64,000 nucleotides of DNA from Candidatus Eremiobacteraceae bacterium (GTDB lineage Bacteria > Vulcanimicrobiota > Vulcanimicrobiia > Eremiobacterales > Eremiobacteraceae), in assembly GCA_035295225.1 (NCBI GenBank), contig DATGJI010000052.1, positions 1 through 64,000 of the forward strand. Direction: 5' to 3'. The translations under genes and the position numbers were made by a program. This document shows, in pieces, positions 43,169-51,914 of the stretch. The notes beneath the pieces are model-generated. The model was given only the letters and a program-made list of their open reading frames with translations. It ran no database searches and was not told where the DNA came from. How positions within the stretch are numbered: position 1 is the first letter of the stretch; each line of letters opens with the position of its first letter.

Positions 43169-46100
43169 TCAGCTCAGAACCGGAACGTGCTCTTCGGCCG
43201 CCGTGGGTTCTGCTTCCGGGGTGCGGCGACGCGAGATGAACTTGCCTTTGCTGCGCCGAGCGATCGCGAGGTACAGCGTGGGCACGACGAGCAGCGATAG
43301 AAACGTGGAGGTGATGAGCCCGCCGATGACCACTGTCGCCAGCGGCGCTTGCGTTGAACTGCCGGTCTCGATGCCGAGCGCCAGCGGCAGCATGCCGCCG
43401 ATTGTGGCGAACGTCGTCATGAGTATCGGCCGCAGACGCAGGGGACCTGCGTGAAGCAGCGCCTCACGAGCATCAACGCCATCTTCGCGCAGCTGCTTGG
43501 TGAATTCGATGACGAGGATAGCATTTTTCACGGCGATGCCGACGAGCATCAGCGAACCGATGAACGCGGTGAGACCAAAGGCGCGATTGGTCACGACCAG
43601 TGAACCGATAATGCCGACCAGTGACAACGGAATCGACGTCATGACGACGAGCGGGTCCACATACGATTCGAATTGCGCGGCGAGCAGCATGTAGATGAGC
43701 AGGATCGCGAGACCGACGGCCAGATAGAGCGAATTAAAGCTCGTCTCGCCGCGTTGGATCTCGGGGCCATACTCCCAGCGATAGCCTGCCGGCATCGGAT
43801 AGTTGTTCATGACTTTGGCTGCGTCCACCAATATTGGTCCGAGCGGCCGGCCGCTGATGGGCGCGCTTATCTCGACGCGCCGCTGGCGGTCTTCGCGGCT
43901 TATCGCGGATGGTCCAAGACCCTCGGTCAATGTCGCGATGCTGCCGAGAGTAGACGTCGGCTGGATGCCCTTTGCGTTCGCCGCACCCGTCGCGTTTGCC
44001 GCACTCGTGGACGAACCGATGGGAGTGAACTCGAGCGACTGCAGCGACGGGTAAGAACGGCGCTGGTTGGCGGGCATCTGCACGACGATCGGATACTGGA
44101 TGCCGTTGATCTGATAGTAGGACGCGATCGATCCATTCGTGGCCGTGCTGACGAACTGCGCCAAGTCGCCCGTCCCCATCCCGGCTTCCATAAGCCGCGT
44201 GCGATCGATGGTGACGTCGATCTCCGGCTGCGAGTTCGTCACGTTCTTGTCGGGCGTGTCGACACCGGCTATCTGCGAGATCCGGTTCATGACATCATCG
44301 GAGATGGCGAGCAGCTTGTTGATGTCCGGCCCGAATATCTCTAACTCGAGCGCGGTCTGCCCTTGCGATATCTGACGCTGCACGATATCGATGGTCTGAC
44401 CGCGAACGATCGTCCCGACCATCGCGTTATGCAGTGCTGCTCCGTCCGGGGTGTTCGGCTGCTTGGCCGCGGCATCCATGAGCTTCTTGTGCCATTCCTT
44501 GACGAACGCCGCGGCCACCGGCCCGCTCGTGCCGCGCTTTAGCGCGACCTGGATGCTGGCGCGGTTGGTGACCGGCCGGGAAACGAAGCCCGACTGTCCG
44601 ACGGTGGAACCCACGGCGGTGACTCGCGGATCATCGGCGAGCGCTTTCTCGACTGTGAGCGAGATCGCGTTCATGACATTGAGGGCCGTGCCGTTCGGCG
44701 CTTGCAGATCGAACTGCAAGAATCTCGAATCCGACGCCGGGAATATCTCCGTCGAAACAACGCCAAGCTGCATGGCCACGACCGTGAGCGTGAACAGTGC
44801 CGCGGCTGTGCCGAGCACCGCGAGCGGACGGTCGAGACAGAACGACAGCGCCGAGCGATACGTGCGCTCGAGGCGCTCGTACGTGCGGTCGAACGCGGCG
44901 GAGAACGATCCTCCTGGCCGTGTGGCAGAATTCGGCTCCGTATGATTGGCTCCGCGGCGCCGCAAGAGCTCGGCCGAGAGCATTGGAACGGCGGTGACGG
45001 CCACGATGAGCGAGATGGCGACTGCGCTCATCACGACGATGGCGAACGGCCCGAAGATAAGACCTTGCAAACCCGGTATCAGCAGCAATGGGAAGAATAC
45101 CGTGATGACCGTCGCCGACGAGGCCATGACTGCGCCGAGGATTTGAACGGTCGCACCTTCGGCGGCCGCGGACGGAGCCAATCCCTTCCCTAAGAAACGC
45201 GAAATATTCTCGATGACGACTACGGCGTCGTCGACGATTAAACCGACTCCAAGCGCTATGCCGCCAAGCGTGATGGTATTGATGGACTCGTGAAATGCGT
45301 AGGCGACGAACAGCGTGCCCAAGATCGAGACCGGTAGCGAGACCGCCACGATCACGGTTGCGCGCCAGGAGTGCAAGAATAGCAGAATGACCAGGACTGC
45401 GAGAATCGCGCCGTACATCGCGGTGTGCTCGAGCGACGCCAAGGCCAAGAGGATGAATTCGCGCTGGTCGAGCAGCGTGGCCCACTGAACGGTTGGGAAG
45501 CGCTGCTTGATATCGTTGATCTTGTCGGTGACGCCGTTTGCGACTTCGACGATGTTCGCGTCGGGCTGAGCTGTGACCGTGAGAAGCAGCGACGGCTTGC
45601 CGTTGAGCCTCGTGAACACCCGCTGTTCTTGGATCGAGTCGGTGATGTTCGCGACGTCGCGCAGCCGTATCGGCACGCCGTTTTGGAACGTCACGATCGT
45701 GTCGGCGATCTGATCCGGCGCCGTGTAGAGCGCGTTGGTGCGTACGCCGAACTCTTGCGGGCCGATTTGCACGACGCCGGCGGGCAGGTCCACGTTCTCG
45801 TTGCTGATCCGGGTCATCAGACTGTTGAGCGTGAGTCCGTTTGCCGCGAGACGATGCGCATCCGGTTCGACCATTATCGCACGTTGCGTGACGCCGGAGA
45901 GGTTCACGCTGCCCACGCCCGGCGCCGATGCAAGTTCGTCGGAGAATTGATTGACCACGATGTCGGAAAGGTCGCGCGGCGAGCGAGACGGATCGGTCAC
46001 TTCCAACACGAGCACCGGCGTGGCGTTTGGATCAGCTTTGATGATCTGCGGCTCTTGCAGATTGGGATCGTTCGGCAACGACGCTCGGATGCGGGCAACT

Positions 46101-46432
46101 TGCTGCTGGACGTCCACCGCCGCGGCGTTGATGTCGGTGCCGTAGACGAACTGGACGCGAACGGTGGAGAGTCCCTGCGAGGACGTGGACTCGAGGATGT
46201 CGATGCCGGAAACGCGGCTGACCGCATTTTCGATCGGCCGCGTCACGGTGGTCTCGATGGTCTCGGGCGAGGCGTTGGTATAGGCGACGTTGACCGAGAC
46301 GACCGGCGGGGCGAAGGAAGGCAAGAGTGCCACTGCGAGCCTAGGCGCCGCGAACAGACCCAAGACTACAATGGCGGCCGACAGCATCGCAACGGCGACC
46401 CGGCGGGTGACTGCAAATCTTGCTATGGACAT
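43169..46432 (-). CDS. RND efflux transporter inner-membrane pump
   Basis: 1087 residues with the HAE1/AcrB layout: an N-terminal helix, a first large periplasmic domain, a helix bundle containing GLIVDDAVVVIENISRF with the proton-relay Asp pair, a second periplasmic domain, and a final bundle (IGSLMLVGIAVKNAILVIEF). Closest in style to MdtB/C-type or aromatic-efflux pumps. No HlyD-like adaptor or TolC gene is adjacent. It follows the ABC permease by 49 bp on the same strand. Confidence 0.95.
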   Translation of the reverse strand: MSIARFAVTRRVAVAMLSAAIVVLGLFAAPRLAVALLPSFAPPVVSVNVAYTNASPETIETTVTRPIENAVSRVSGIDILESTSSQGLSTVRVQFVYGTDINAAAVDVQQQVARIRASLPNDPNLQEPQIIKADPNATPVLVLEVTDPSRSPRDLSDIVVNQFSDELASAPGVGSVNLSGVTQRAIMVEPDAHRLAANGLTLNSLMTRISNENVDLPAGVVQIGPQEFGVRTNALYTAPDQIADTIVTFQNGVPIRLRDVANITDSIQEQRVFTRLNGKPSLLLTVTAQPDANIVEVANGVTDKINDIKQRFPTVQWATLLDQREFILLALASLEHTAMYGAILAVLVILLFLHSWRATVIVAVSLPVSILGTLFVAYAFHESINTITLGGIALGVGLIVDDAVVVIENISRFLGKGLAPSAAAEGATVQILGAVMASSATVITVFFPLLLIPGLQGLIFGPFAIVVMSAVAISLIVAVTAVPMLSAELLRRRGANHTEPNSATRPGGSFSAAFDRTYERLERTYRSALSFCLDRPLAVLGTAAALFTLTVVAMQLGVVSTEIFPASDSRFLQFDLQAPNGTALNVMNAISLTVEKALADDPRVTAVGSTVGQSGFVSRPVTNRASIQVALKRGTSGPVAAAFVKEWHKKLMDAAAKQPNTPDGAALHNAMVGTIVRGQTIDIVQRQISQGQTALELEIFGPDINKLLAISDDVMNRISQIAGVDTPDKNVTNSQPEIDVTIDRTRLMEAGMGTGDLAQFVSTATNGSIASYYQINGIQYPIVVQMPANQRRSYPSLQSLEFTPIGSSTSAANATGAANAKGIQPTSTLGSIATLTEGLGPSAISREDRQRRVEISAPISGRPLGPILVDAAKVMNNYPMPAGYRWEYGPEIQRGETSFNSLYLAVGLAILLIYMLLAAQFESYVDPLVVMTSIPLSLVGIIGSLVVTNRAFGLTAFIGSLMLVGIAVKNAILVIEFTKQLREDGVDAREALLHAGPLRLRPILMTTFATIGGMLPLALGIETGSSTQAPLATVVIGGLITSTFLSLLVVPTLYLAIARRSKGKFISRRRTPEAEPTAAEEHVPVLS

Positions 46433-46481
46433 CCGATGTATGCGCTTGCGGCTTGCAATCCCGACCTCCTTCAGCCGTACC

Positions 46482-48113
46482 TTAAACTTCCAGGTCTTGA
46501 AGGTTTCTGCTCGCGCGGACTAGCGTCTGCCATACCATCAACGCGGTGAACACCACGCTTATCGCAATGCCGGCGACGAGACCGGTTACGCCGGGCCATT
46601 CATCGCGCGTTAAGAACAGAAATCCACAGCAAATTATAAGCATCGCTAGACCGTTCAGAAATGGGATCACCATGCGCGGACCGCGATTGATCGCGTTTGG
46701 ATTCTCCCAAGCGAACGATGGAAAGCGCGTATCGAACGCGACGCCGAAACTCACGGAACACGCGGCCATCAGGATTCCGAACGCCACGACGATGATGCGC
46801 CAACCGATCGGAAAACCGTAGCCCGCGGAGAGGAGCGCGCCGCCGATCGCCGCGATCGTCCCCGTTTGCGCGAACGGTACGAGCAATTTTGCGTTGAGGA
46901 CGTCGCGCGACGCAAGCGGGGCGGAGCGTAGGAACCAGATCCCGGCATGCTCCAGCGAGAGCGCGGTCATTCCCGGAGTGATGGAGCCCAAGATGGCGAC
47001 GAAGCCGATCTGCACCATCGCGAGTTGGATGGTCAGCGGAAAGATCGGCGTCTGGACGGCGTGACCGACGAGCAGATAGACCACGAACATGAGCGCGCCT
47101 ATATGGTTGAACCAGAGCTGTGGAGTCCGGACGAACGTCAGGAGATCCTTGTGGACAAGAGCGCGTAATCCGCTTCGTCTCGGGGAGATCGCGCTCAGCG
47201 AATCGACCGACTTCGCGGCGCCGGTCGCGAACGAATCGCTCCAACCGCGCGCGAACGCATACGACACCAGCCAGAGCGCGGGCGGACACACGGCGAACGT
47301 CTCGAAGAGCAGGAGTCCGGTCCAGCCGACACCCGCACCGACGCCGCCGGGCGACGCGCCGCCAAACGCCGCAAGCGCCCAGCCGAGCCAGGTGCTAGGC
47401 AGCCATCCGGGCGGCGTGGGCAAGCTCATGACGGTCACGTCGCCCGTGATGTGAGCGATCCGGTAGAACATCGTGATCCAAAACGCCGTCGGGACCACCG
47501 CGCCGATCAGCCAGAGAGATTCTTTGGCGAGCCGCGCCGGGACGACGCGCAGCGCGAGGATAGTGACGACGACGAGCGCCGCGTACAAGATGGCCGGGAA
47601 AACCGCGACGCCGATCATCATCACCGGATAGGCGATCCAGGGCGCTTCCAGCGCGCTCAGGTAGCCGAGCACGAACGGCAAGAGAAACACGGCAGCATAA
47701 AGTTCGTTCTGCACGACGCCGAGCACAAATTTCGATGTGATCAGCGCGGGCACGCGGATAGGCATCGTCATGAGGAGCGGTATGTCGCGCGATGCATAAA
47801 GATCGCCCAAGGCTTGGCCGAACGCGATGACCACATCCGTCAGCAAGTAGATGAGCAGCGCCCACGGCGGAACGGTCGAGAGCAGGCCGATCGCGCCCGC
47901 TTGCCAGAGCGCATGGACGCCGAGATACGTGCCGAGATAGATAAGACAGAAGAGCGTGGCACCGGCGGTCAGCGCTGCGACGTGGATCGTTGAACTCGAC
48001 CACTCGCGACGCACCGCAAGCGCACGAATGCGCAGCAAATCGACCGTGAGTAGGATCGACTGGAGTGCCAGACCGCGGCGGCGCGGAAATGAAACGACGG
48101 ACAACTGCTTCAC
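46482..48113 (-). CDS. ABC-2-like transporter permease
   Basis: 543 residues with about 12 hydrophobic segments in two similar halves. An internal cytoplasmic stretch (LRALVHKDLLTFVRTPQLW) has the KDLLxFxRxPxxW pattern common to large ABC-2-like permeases. Its start overlaps the ATPase stop by 4 bp, so the two form one transporter. Substrate unknown. Continuation into the RND pump gene is likely. Confidence 0.82.
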   Translation of the reverse strand: MKQLSVVSFPRRRGLALQSILLTVDLLRIRALAVRREWSSSTIHVAALTAGATLFCLIYLGTYLGVHALWQAGAIGLLSTVPPWALLIYLLTDVVIAFGQALGDLYASRDIPLLMTMPIRVPALITSKFVLGVVQNELYAAVFLLPFVLGYLSALEAPWIAYPVMMIGVAVFPAILYAALVVVTILALRVVPARLAKESLWLIGAVVPTAFWITMFYRIAHITGDVTVMSLPTPPGWLPSTWLGWALAAFGGASPGGVGAGVGWTGLLLFETFAVCPPALWLVSYAFARGWSDSFATGAAKSVDSLSAISPRRSGLRALVHKDLLTFVRTPQLWFNHIGALMFVVYLLVGHAVQTPIFPLTIQLAMVQIGFVAILGSITPGMTALSLEHAGIWFLRSAPLASRDVLNAKLLVPFAQTGTIAAIGGALLSAGYGFPIGWRIIVVAFGILMAACSVSFGVAFDTRFPSFAWENPNAINRGPRMVIPFLNGLAMLIICCGFLFLTRDEWPGVTGLVAGIAISVVFTALMVWQTLVRASRNLQDLEV

Positions 48114-48892
48114 CGCCTGCCGGCGACGAAATTGGTAAGGCGGCTATCGACGGCCGCATCGGCCTTTCCGCCCGTGACGTGGAGAAAGACGTCTTCGAGC
48201 GTCGCGTCGCCTTGCAGGTCCCGCAATTCCTGAACGGTCCCCATCGCGGCGATCGAACCGCGATTGATGATCGCCACGCGATCGCACAAGGATTGCGCGA
48301 TCTCCATGATGTGCGTGGACATCATGACGGCACAACCCGCTCGCGTCACGGCGCGCAAGATGTCTTTGAGAAGGCGGGCGCTCTTCGGATCCAGTCCGAC
48401 GGTCGGCTCATCCAGGAAATAGATGCGCGGCTCGTGCAGCAGCGCGGCGCAGAGCGCCACTTTTTGCTTCATCCCGTGCGAGTATGCTTCGAGCAGTTCG
48501 CCGTCGTTCGCGCGAAGTTCGAAAAGATCGAGCAGTTCTGCGATGCGCGAACGTTTGCGCGACAGATCCAGTCCGTAGATATCGCCGACGAAGTTCAAGA
48601 ATTCGACGGCTGTCAATTTCGGATAGAGGTTCGGCTCGTCCGGGACGTAGCCGAAGAGCCGCTTGGCCGCTTCGGGCCGCCGCACGACGTCGAAACCGCC
48701 TAAGAGCGCGCGTCCCGATGTCGGGCGCAGGAGCCCCGTCAGCATCTTGATCGTCGTCGTCTTTCCCGCGCCGTTCGGTCCGAGAAAACCAAAGATCTCG
48801 CCGGCCTCGACGGTAAAGGAAATGGAATTGACGGCGACCGTCTTGTCGAACCTCTTCTGAAGCCGCGAGACGTCGATCAGTGGAGCGCTCAT
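48110..48892 (-). CDS. ABC transporter ATP-binding protein
   Basis: 260 residues. Walker A is LGPNGAGKTTTI, the signature segment is SHGMKQKVALCAALL (an SHGMKQK variant typical of ABC-2 exporters), Walker B is IYFLDEPTVGLD and the switch His is in STHIMEIAQ. It powers the adjacent permease. It is the first gene of a leftward operon: ATPase, permease, RND pump, crotonase. No strong ribosome site is seen. Confidence 0.94.
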   Translation of the reverse strand: MSAPLIDVSRLQKRFDKTVAVNSISFTVEAGEIFGFLGPNGAGKTTTIKMLTGLLRPTSGRALLGGFDVVRRPEAAKRLFGYVPDEPNLYPKLTAVEFLNFVGDIYGLDLSRKRSRIAELLDLFELRANDGELLEAYSHGMKQKVALCAALLHEPRIYFLDEPTVGLDPKSARLLKDILRAVTRAGCAVMMSTHIMEIAQSLCDRVAIINRGSIAAMGTVQELRDLQGDATLEDVFLHVTGGKADAAVDSRLTNFVAGRR

Positions 48893-49138
48893 CCTTTACA
48901 GTATCGGCGCAAGGCCGGTCCGGGACGCTCCCGCTTTGACCATGTAACGCCGGCTCATGGAATTTCGTCGTATGTTCGTTGCTCGTTGAAGCGGTCGGTC
49001 GGCCGCGTGCGCGCGGTCACTCTTGACGCTTTCACAGGACCAACGGACTACAATGCAAGGACAACTGGAGCGAGATTTTGCATCGGCGTCTGGGTATAGA
49101 TTGAGCAGACGAGCAACTTCGAAAGCGAGTTACTGTTA
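48893..49138. other. Intergenic region with weak promoter-like elements
   Basis: Divergent gap between the ABC ATPase gene and the small gene at 49139. TTGACG (49023-49028) and TACAAT (49049-49054) are separated by 20 bp, longer than normal, so only a weak rightward promoter is suggested. No repeat or small gene is convincing. Confidence 0.3.
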
Positions 49139-49438
49139 GTGAAAGATCGTATCTTTCATTCCAGCGGCGATGGCACGGCCTCACGTGGCCACAAGAGTTG
49201 GTTCGCCGTGAAGACCGACGACCCCAGGGAACTAGCGATGCACCTCAAAGCGCTGCAGCCCGCCGAGATAAAGCGCCACTTCAAAAATGGCGACTTCGAA
49301 AAATGGCTGACGGATCTGTACAAACGACCCGATCTGGCTGAAGCGATTCGCCGGCTGCGCGCCACGTGGAACGGCGTGCAGAATCCCAGAGCGGAACTTG
49401 TCGCGGTGCTGGAATCGCGGCTGCACCGCGCGGGCTGA
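49139..49438 (+). CDS. DUF5752-like small protein
   Basis: 99 residues from a GTG. KSWFAVKTDDPRELAMHLKALQPAEIKRHFKNGDFEKWL resembles the DUF5752 pattern in which helices end with a NDFxxWL segment followed by LAEAIRRLR. Function unknown. The start is uncertain: no ribosome site is visible and an in-frame CTG or ATT further upstream could also serve. A strong terminator follows. Confidence 0.6.
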   Translation: MKDRIFHSSGDGTASRGHKSWFAVKTDDPRELAMHLKALQPAEIKRHFKNGDFEKWLTDLYKRPDLAEAIRRLRATWNGVQNPRAELVAVLESRLHRAG

Positions 49439-49487
49439 CGAGCGGCGCTCGAGCGGCACGGAGCGCGGCGAAGTCAGATAGTATCAG

Positions 49488-49530
49488 AGCGGCTGACGCA
49501 GGGCGAACGTCAGTCGCTCTTCTCTTTTTA
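49488..49530 (+). terminator. Intrinsic terminator
   Basis: AGCGGCTGACG, nine-base loop, CGTCAGTCGCT: 11 pairs with one G-T, followed by CTTCTCTTTTT. It ends the transcript of the gene at 49139. Confidence 0.8.
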
Positions 49531-49619
49531 CGAAATTCGAGTCGGAATAGGTGCGGCCGTCGCCGCGCGTCCCGGGGAAACACGCTTCCGGCGGCCAAGC
49601 CGTCGGCCAGGTACGCTTG

Positions 49620-50177
49620 ATGCCGCATCGCAAATGGGAAATCGTCTCGTCCGAGCTTGTCGTCGACTCGCCCTGGTACACCTTGCGCCGCGACGTCTGT
49701 CGCCTACCCGACGGAACGCTGGTCGATCCGTATTTCGTGCGGGTTCACGACGGCTTCGCGGTGATCTTCGCGATGACGTCCGATGACCGAGTCGTGATGA
49801 TCCGCCAATACAAGCATGGCTATGGCGACATCGTTCTCGAGCTTCCGGCCGGTGCGCTCGAACGCGGTGAAGATCCGCTCGCTTGCGCCGTTCGCGAGTT
49901 AGAGGAAGAGACGGGCTACGTCGCGCCGGCGCTCGAGCTGCTTGCGGAATTCGCTGCCGATCCCACGAGCTCTACCGGCAAGCTGTATCTGTTCTTGGGC
50001 CGGCATGCCGCACCCACCGGCCGCGCAGCGCCCGATGCGACGGAAAATATCGAAACGATGCTCGTGCCCGTGCGAGAGGTGCTCGCCCACGTGCGATCCG
50101 GAGAAGTATTCGTGCAGAGCCACGTCGCCGCGATATACACGGCCCTCGACCACCTCGGCTTGCTACGAACAGTGTGA
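49620..50177 (+). CDS. NUDIX hydrolase, ADP-ribose pyrophosphatase type
   Basis: 185 residues. The Nudix box GX5EX7REUXEEXGU occupies residues 78-100 (GALERGEDPLACA, VRELEEETGY). WEIVSSELVVDSPWYTLRRDVCRLPDG at the N-terminus and MIRQYKHG resemble ADP-ribose pyrophosphatases that hydrolyse nucleotide sugars. ATG 49620 fits the family length; an upstream extension crosses the terminator region. It converges on the small gene at 50199. Confidence 0.9.
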   Translation: MPHRKWEIVSSELVVDSPWYTLRRDVCRLPDGTLVDPYFVRVHDGFAVIFAMTSDDRVVMIRQYKHGYGDIVLELPAGALERGEDPLACAVRELEEETGYVAPALELLAEFAADPTSSTGKLYLFLGRHAAPTGRAAPDATENIETMLVPVREVLAHVRSGEVFVQSHVAAIYTALDHLGLLRTV

Positions 50178-50198
50178 CGGGGCTGCTCTAAACGGGCA

Positions 50199-50399
50199 TC
50201 AATCCACGTGTGCACGGCTCCGATCCAACCGGATGCCAGCGTTCACGACGAAATAGCCGATCTCCACGAGTAAGCCGGCGAGACGACGTCGCGCCGGCTT
50301 GCCCGGCTCAATCTGAAGCTGCGCAAGCCTCCCAGAATCAGCTTCCGCCATGAGCGCATCTCGGCGCTGATCGACCGCCGACGTCGAATATGTGTGCAT
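50199..50399 (-). CDS. MHTY-type small protein, copy 2
   Basis: 66 residues starting MHTYSTSAVDQRRDALMAEA, with PARRRLAGLLVEIGYFVVNA and GIRLDRSRAHVD. It aligns without gaps to copy 1 at 34171, about 42 of 60 positions identical by eye. Identity concentrates in QRRDA, AEADS, PARRR, GYFVV and RLDR, which supports selection on the protein. GGGGG lies upstream of the ATG. It sits between the NUDIX gene and the VOC gene in the opposite direction to NUDIX. Function unknown. Confidence 0.68.
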   Translation of the reverse strand: MHTYSTSAVDQRRDALMAEADSGRLAQLQIEPGKPARRRLAGLLVEIGYFVVNAGIRLDRSRAHVD

Positions 50400-50444
50400 G
50401 TGAACCCCCAAACGCGATCGCCGCTTCTCATCCGCGCAAGAACA

Positions 50445-50469
50445 ATGGCGGGCCATAATGGCCCGCCAT
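50445..50469. repeat. Variant family A-like hairpin
   Basis: ATGGCGGGCC, loop ATAAT, GGCCCGCCAT: a perfect ten-pair stem sharing the GGCGGGCC core of family A but lacking the TGTAGGG flank. It lies just after the VOC stop (minus strand) and may terminate that transcript. Confidence 0.75.
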
Positions 50470-50477
50470 ACATGATT

Positions 50478-50912
50478 CTATTTCGGTTGGTGTAGGATGA
50501 ACGTGTTGCCTTCGGTGTCCTCACCGAACGCCATGTAGCACGCTTCGTTTGCTTCGATGTGCTCGCCGATCTTCGCGCCGCGCGTCCGGAAGTGGTCTGC
50601 CGCAGCCTTCACGTCGGCAACGCGGAACATGATGCCGTTGCCCGGATACCAATTGCCGTCGTCGAGGCGCCACAGACCAAACGTAGCGCCGTCCGGCAAC
50701 TCGAACTCCGCGCCTTGCTCAGAAGACCACGTGCAGGGCAGTCCCATGACGTCGCGCCAGAACGTGGTCGCGCGCTTCGGGTCCTTGACGAGGTAGGTGG
50801 TGACGTCGATTCCCGTGATCGAAACCGCGGTGGCTGTGCTGCTCATCGGAGTCAACTCGCTTTCATCGGTGCTGGAGAGGCCGACGCTCTGGCCGGCCCG
50901 GAATGTTGCCAT
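50478..50912 (-). CDS. VOC family protein, second copy
   Basis: 144 residues. The core resembles the VOC protein at 27.7 kb: ITGIDVTTYLVKDPKRATTFW at the start of the fold and NEACYMAFGEDTEGNTFILHQ at the end. AGGAG lies five bases before the ATG at 50912 and favours that start; an internal ATG at 50846 would match the shorter paralogue. It is divergent from a WYL regulator, with a perfect palindrome 11 bp upstream of the start, so it is very probably controlled by it. Confidence 0.87.
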   Translation of the reverse strand: MATFRAGQSVGLSSTDESELTPMSSTATAVSITGIDVTTYLVKDPKRATTFWRDVMGLPCTWSSEQGAEFELPDGATFGLWRLDDGNWYPGNGIMFRVADVKAAADHFRTRGAKIGEHIEANEACYMAFGEDTEGNTFILHQPK

Positions 50913-50923
50913 CTTAACTCCTC

Positions 50924-50948
50924 ATATATGACAGGTACTGTCATATAT
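50924..50948. promoter_or_regulatory. Perfect 25-bp palindromic operator
   Basis: ATATATGACAG, spacer GTA, CTGTCATATAT: two 11-bp arms match perfectly. The site lies between the divergent VOC and WYL-regulator starts, overlapping the likely -10 regions of both (TATATAT). It is the probable binding site of the adjacent regulator, allowing autoregulation. Confidence 0.8.
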
Positions 50949-50966
50949 ATTTGCAATACTTGACGC

Positions 50967-51914
50967 ATGAAGAGCGACCGGCTCCTGACGATGCTGCTGA
51001 CCCTCCAGGCCAAGGGCCGCATGCCGGCGCACGTCCTGGCCGAAGCGCTGGAAGTCTCCACGCGGACCGTCTATCGCGACGTGGACGCCCTCAGCGCGGC
51101 CGGCGTGCCCGTGTACGCCGAGCGCGGCGCGCGCGGCGGCGTCGTGCTTGCCTCAGGCTATCGGGCCGCGCTCACGAACCTCGGCGAGAAAGAGATCCGC
51201 GCTCTCTTCGTCTCCGCTTCGAATCCGCTTGCCGACCTCGGGCTCGGCGGCAGCCTATCGCGATCGCTCGAGCTTCTCGCCGGGGCGCTGCCGGCCGACA
51301 AACGTCGTTCGGCTGAACGCGCTCGCGGCCGGATCTTCATCGACGCCAAGCGCTGGACGCAAGCCGAACAGCCGCGCGAACATCTCGCCGAATTGCAGCG
51401 CGCGATCTGGAGCGATCTTCGTGTCGCGCTGCACTATCGCGACCGAGCGGGCAAAGTCACGCGTCGCGTCGTCGAGCCGCTTGGACTCGTCGCAAAAGCC
51501 GGAATCTGGTATGTGCCGGCACGATCGGGCGGGGAGATGCGGGTTTTTCGTGCGGAGCGCATCATCGACGCGCAGGCGACGACCGAGCGCTTCGAATGGC
51601 CCGCGGATTTCAACCTGGAGTCGTTCTGGCGTGAATGGAGCGCGGCGCTCTCCGACCGCGCCCCGCGCTACGAAGTCGAGCTTCGCATCATCCGCGACGA
51701 AAACGAGGTGCGAGATGCGCTCGCATGGTGGGAAGCGCGTTTCGACGCTGACGACCAAAGAGCACGCGTCTCGTACCCATCGCGGGAGACCGCGATCGGC
51801 GACGTCTTGGGATATGGTGGCTCGGTTGAAGCGCTCGCACCCGAAGAGTTCAGAACGGCGGTCATGAACCGGGCGAAGGACGCGTATGGCGTCTACGCAG
51901 AGCGCTTCGCTTAA
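50967..51914 (+). CDS. WYL-domain transcriptional regulator (DeoR-type HTH)
   Basis: 315 residues. An N-terminal winged helix (MKSDRLLTMLLTLQAKGRMP, VLAEALEVSTRTVYRDVDAL) precedes a WYL ligand-binding domain (residues ~135-215, VVEPLGLVAKAGIWYVPAR) and a C-terminal WCX-like extension. YafY-type regulators of this layout sense nucleic acid or small ligands. It starts 18 bp after the palindrome, with no Shine-Dalgarno, so its mRNA leader is very short. Its TAA overlaps the convergent amidohydrolase stop within TTAA. Confidence 0.9.
   Translation: MKSDRLLTMLLTLQAKGRMPAHVLAEALEVSTRTVYRDVDALSAAGVPVYAERGARGGVVLASGYRAALTNLGEKEIRALFVSASNPLADLGLGGSLSRSLELLAGALPADKRRSAERARGRIFIDAKRWTQAEQPREHLAELQRAIWSDLRVALHYRDRAGKVTRRVVEPLGLVAKAGIWYVPARSGGEMRVFRAERIIDAQATTERFEWPADFNLESFWREWSAALSDRAPRYEVELRIIRDENEVRDALAWWEARFDADDQRARVSYPSRETAIGDVLGYGGSVEALAPEEFRTAVMNRAKDAYGVYAERFA

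Noticed and set aside
45425-46549. 374-codon plus-strand frame
   Set aside because: Antisense to the RND pump.
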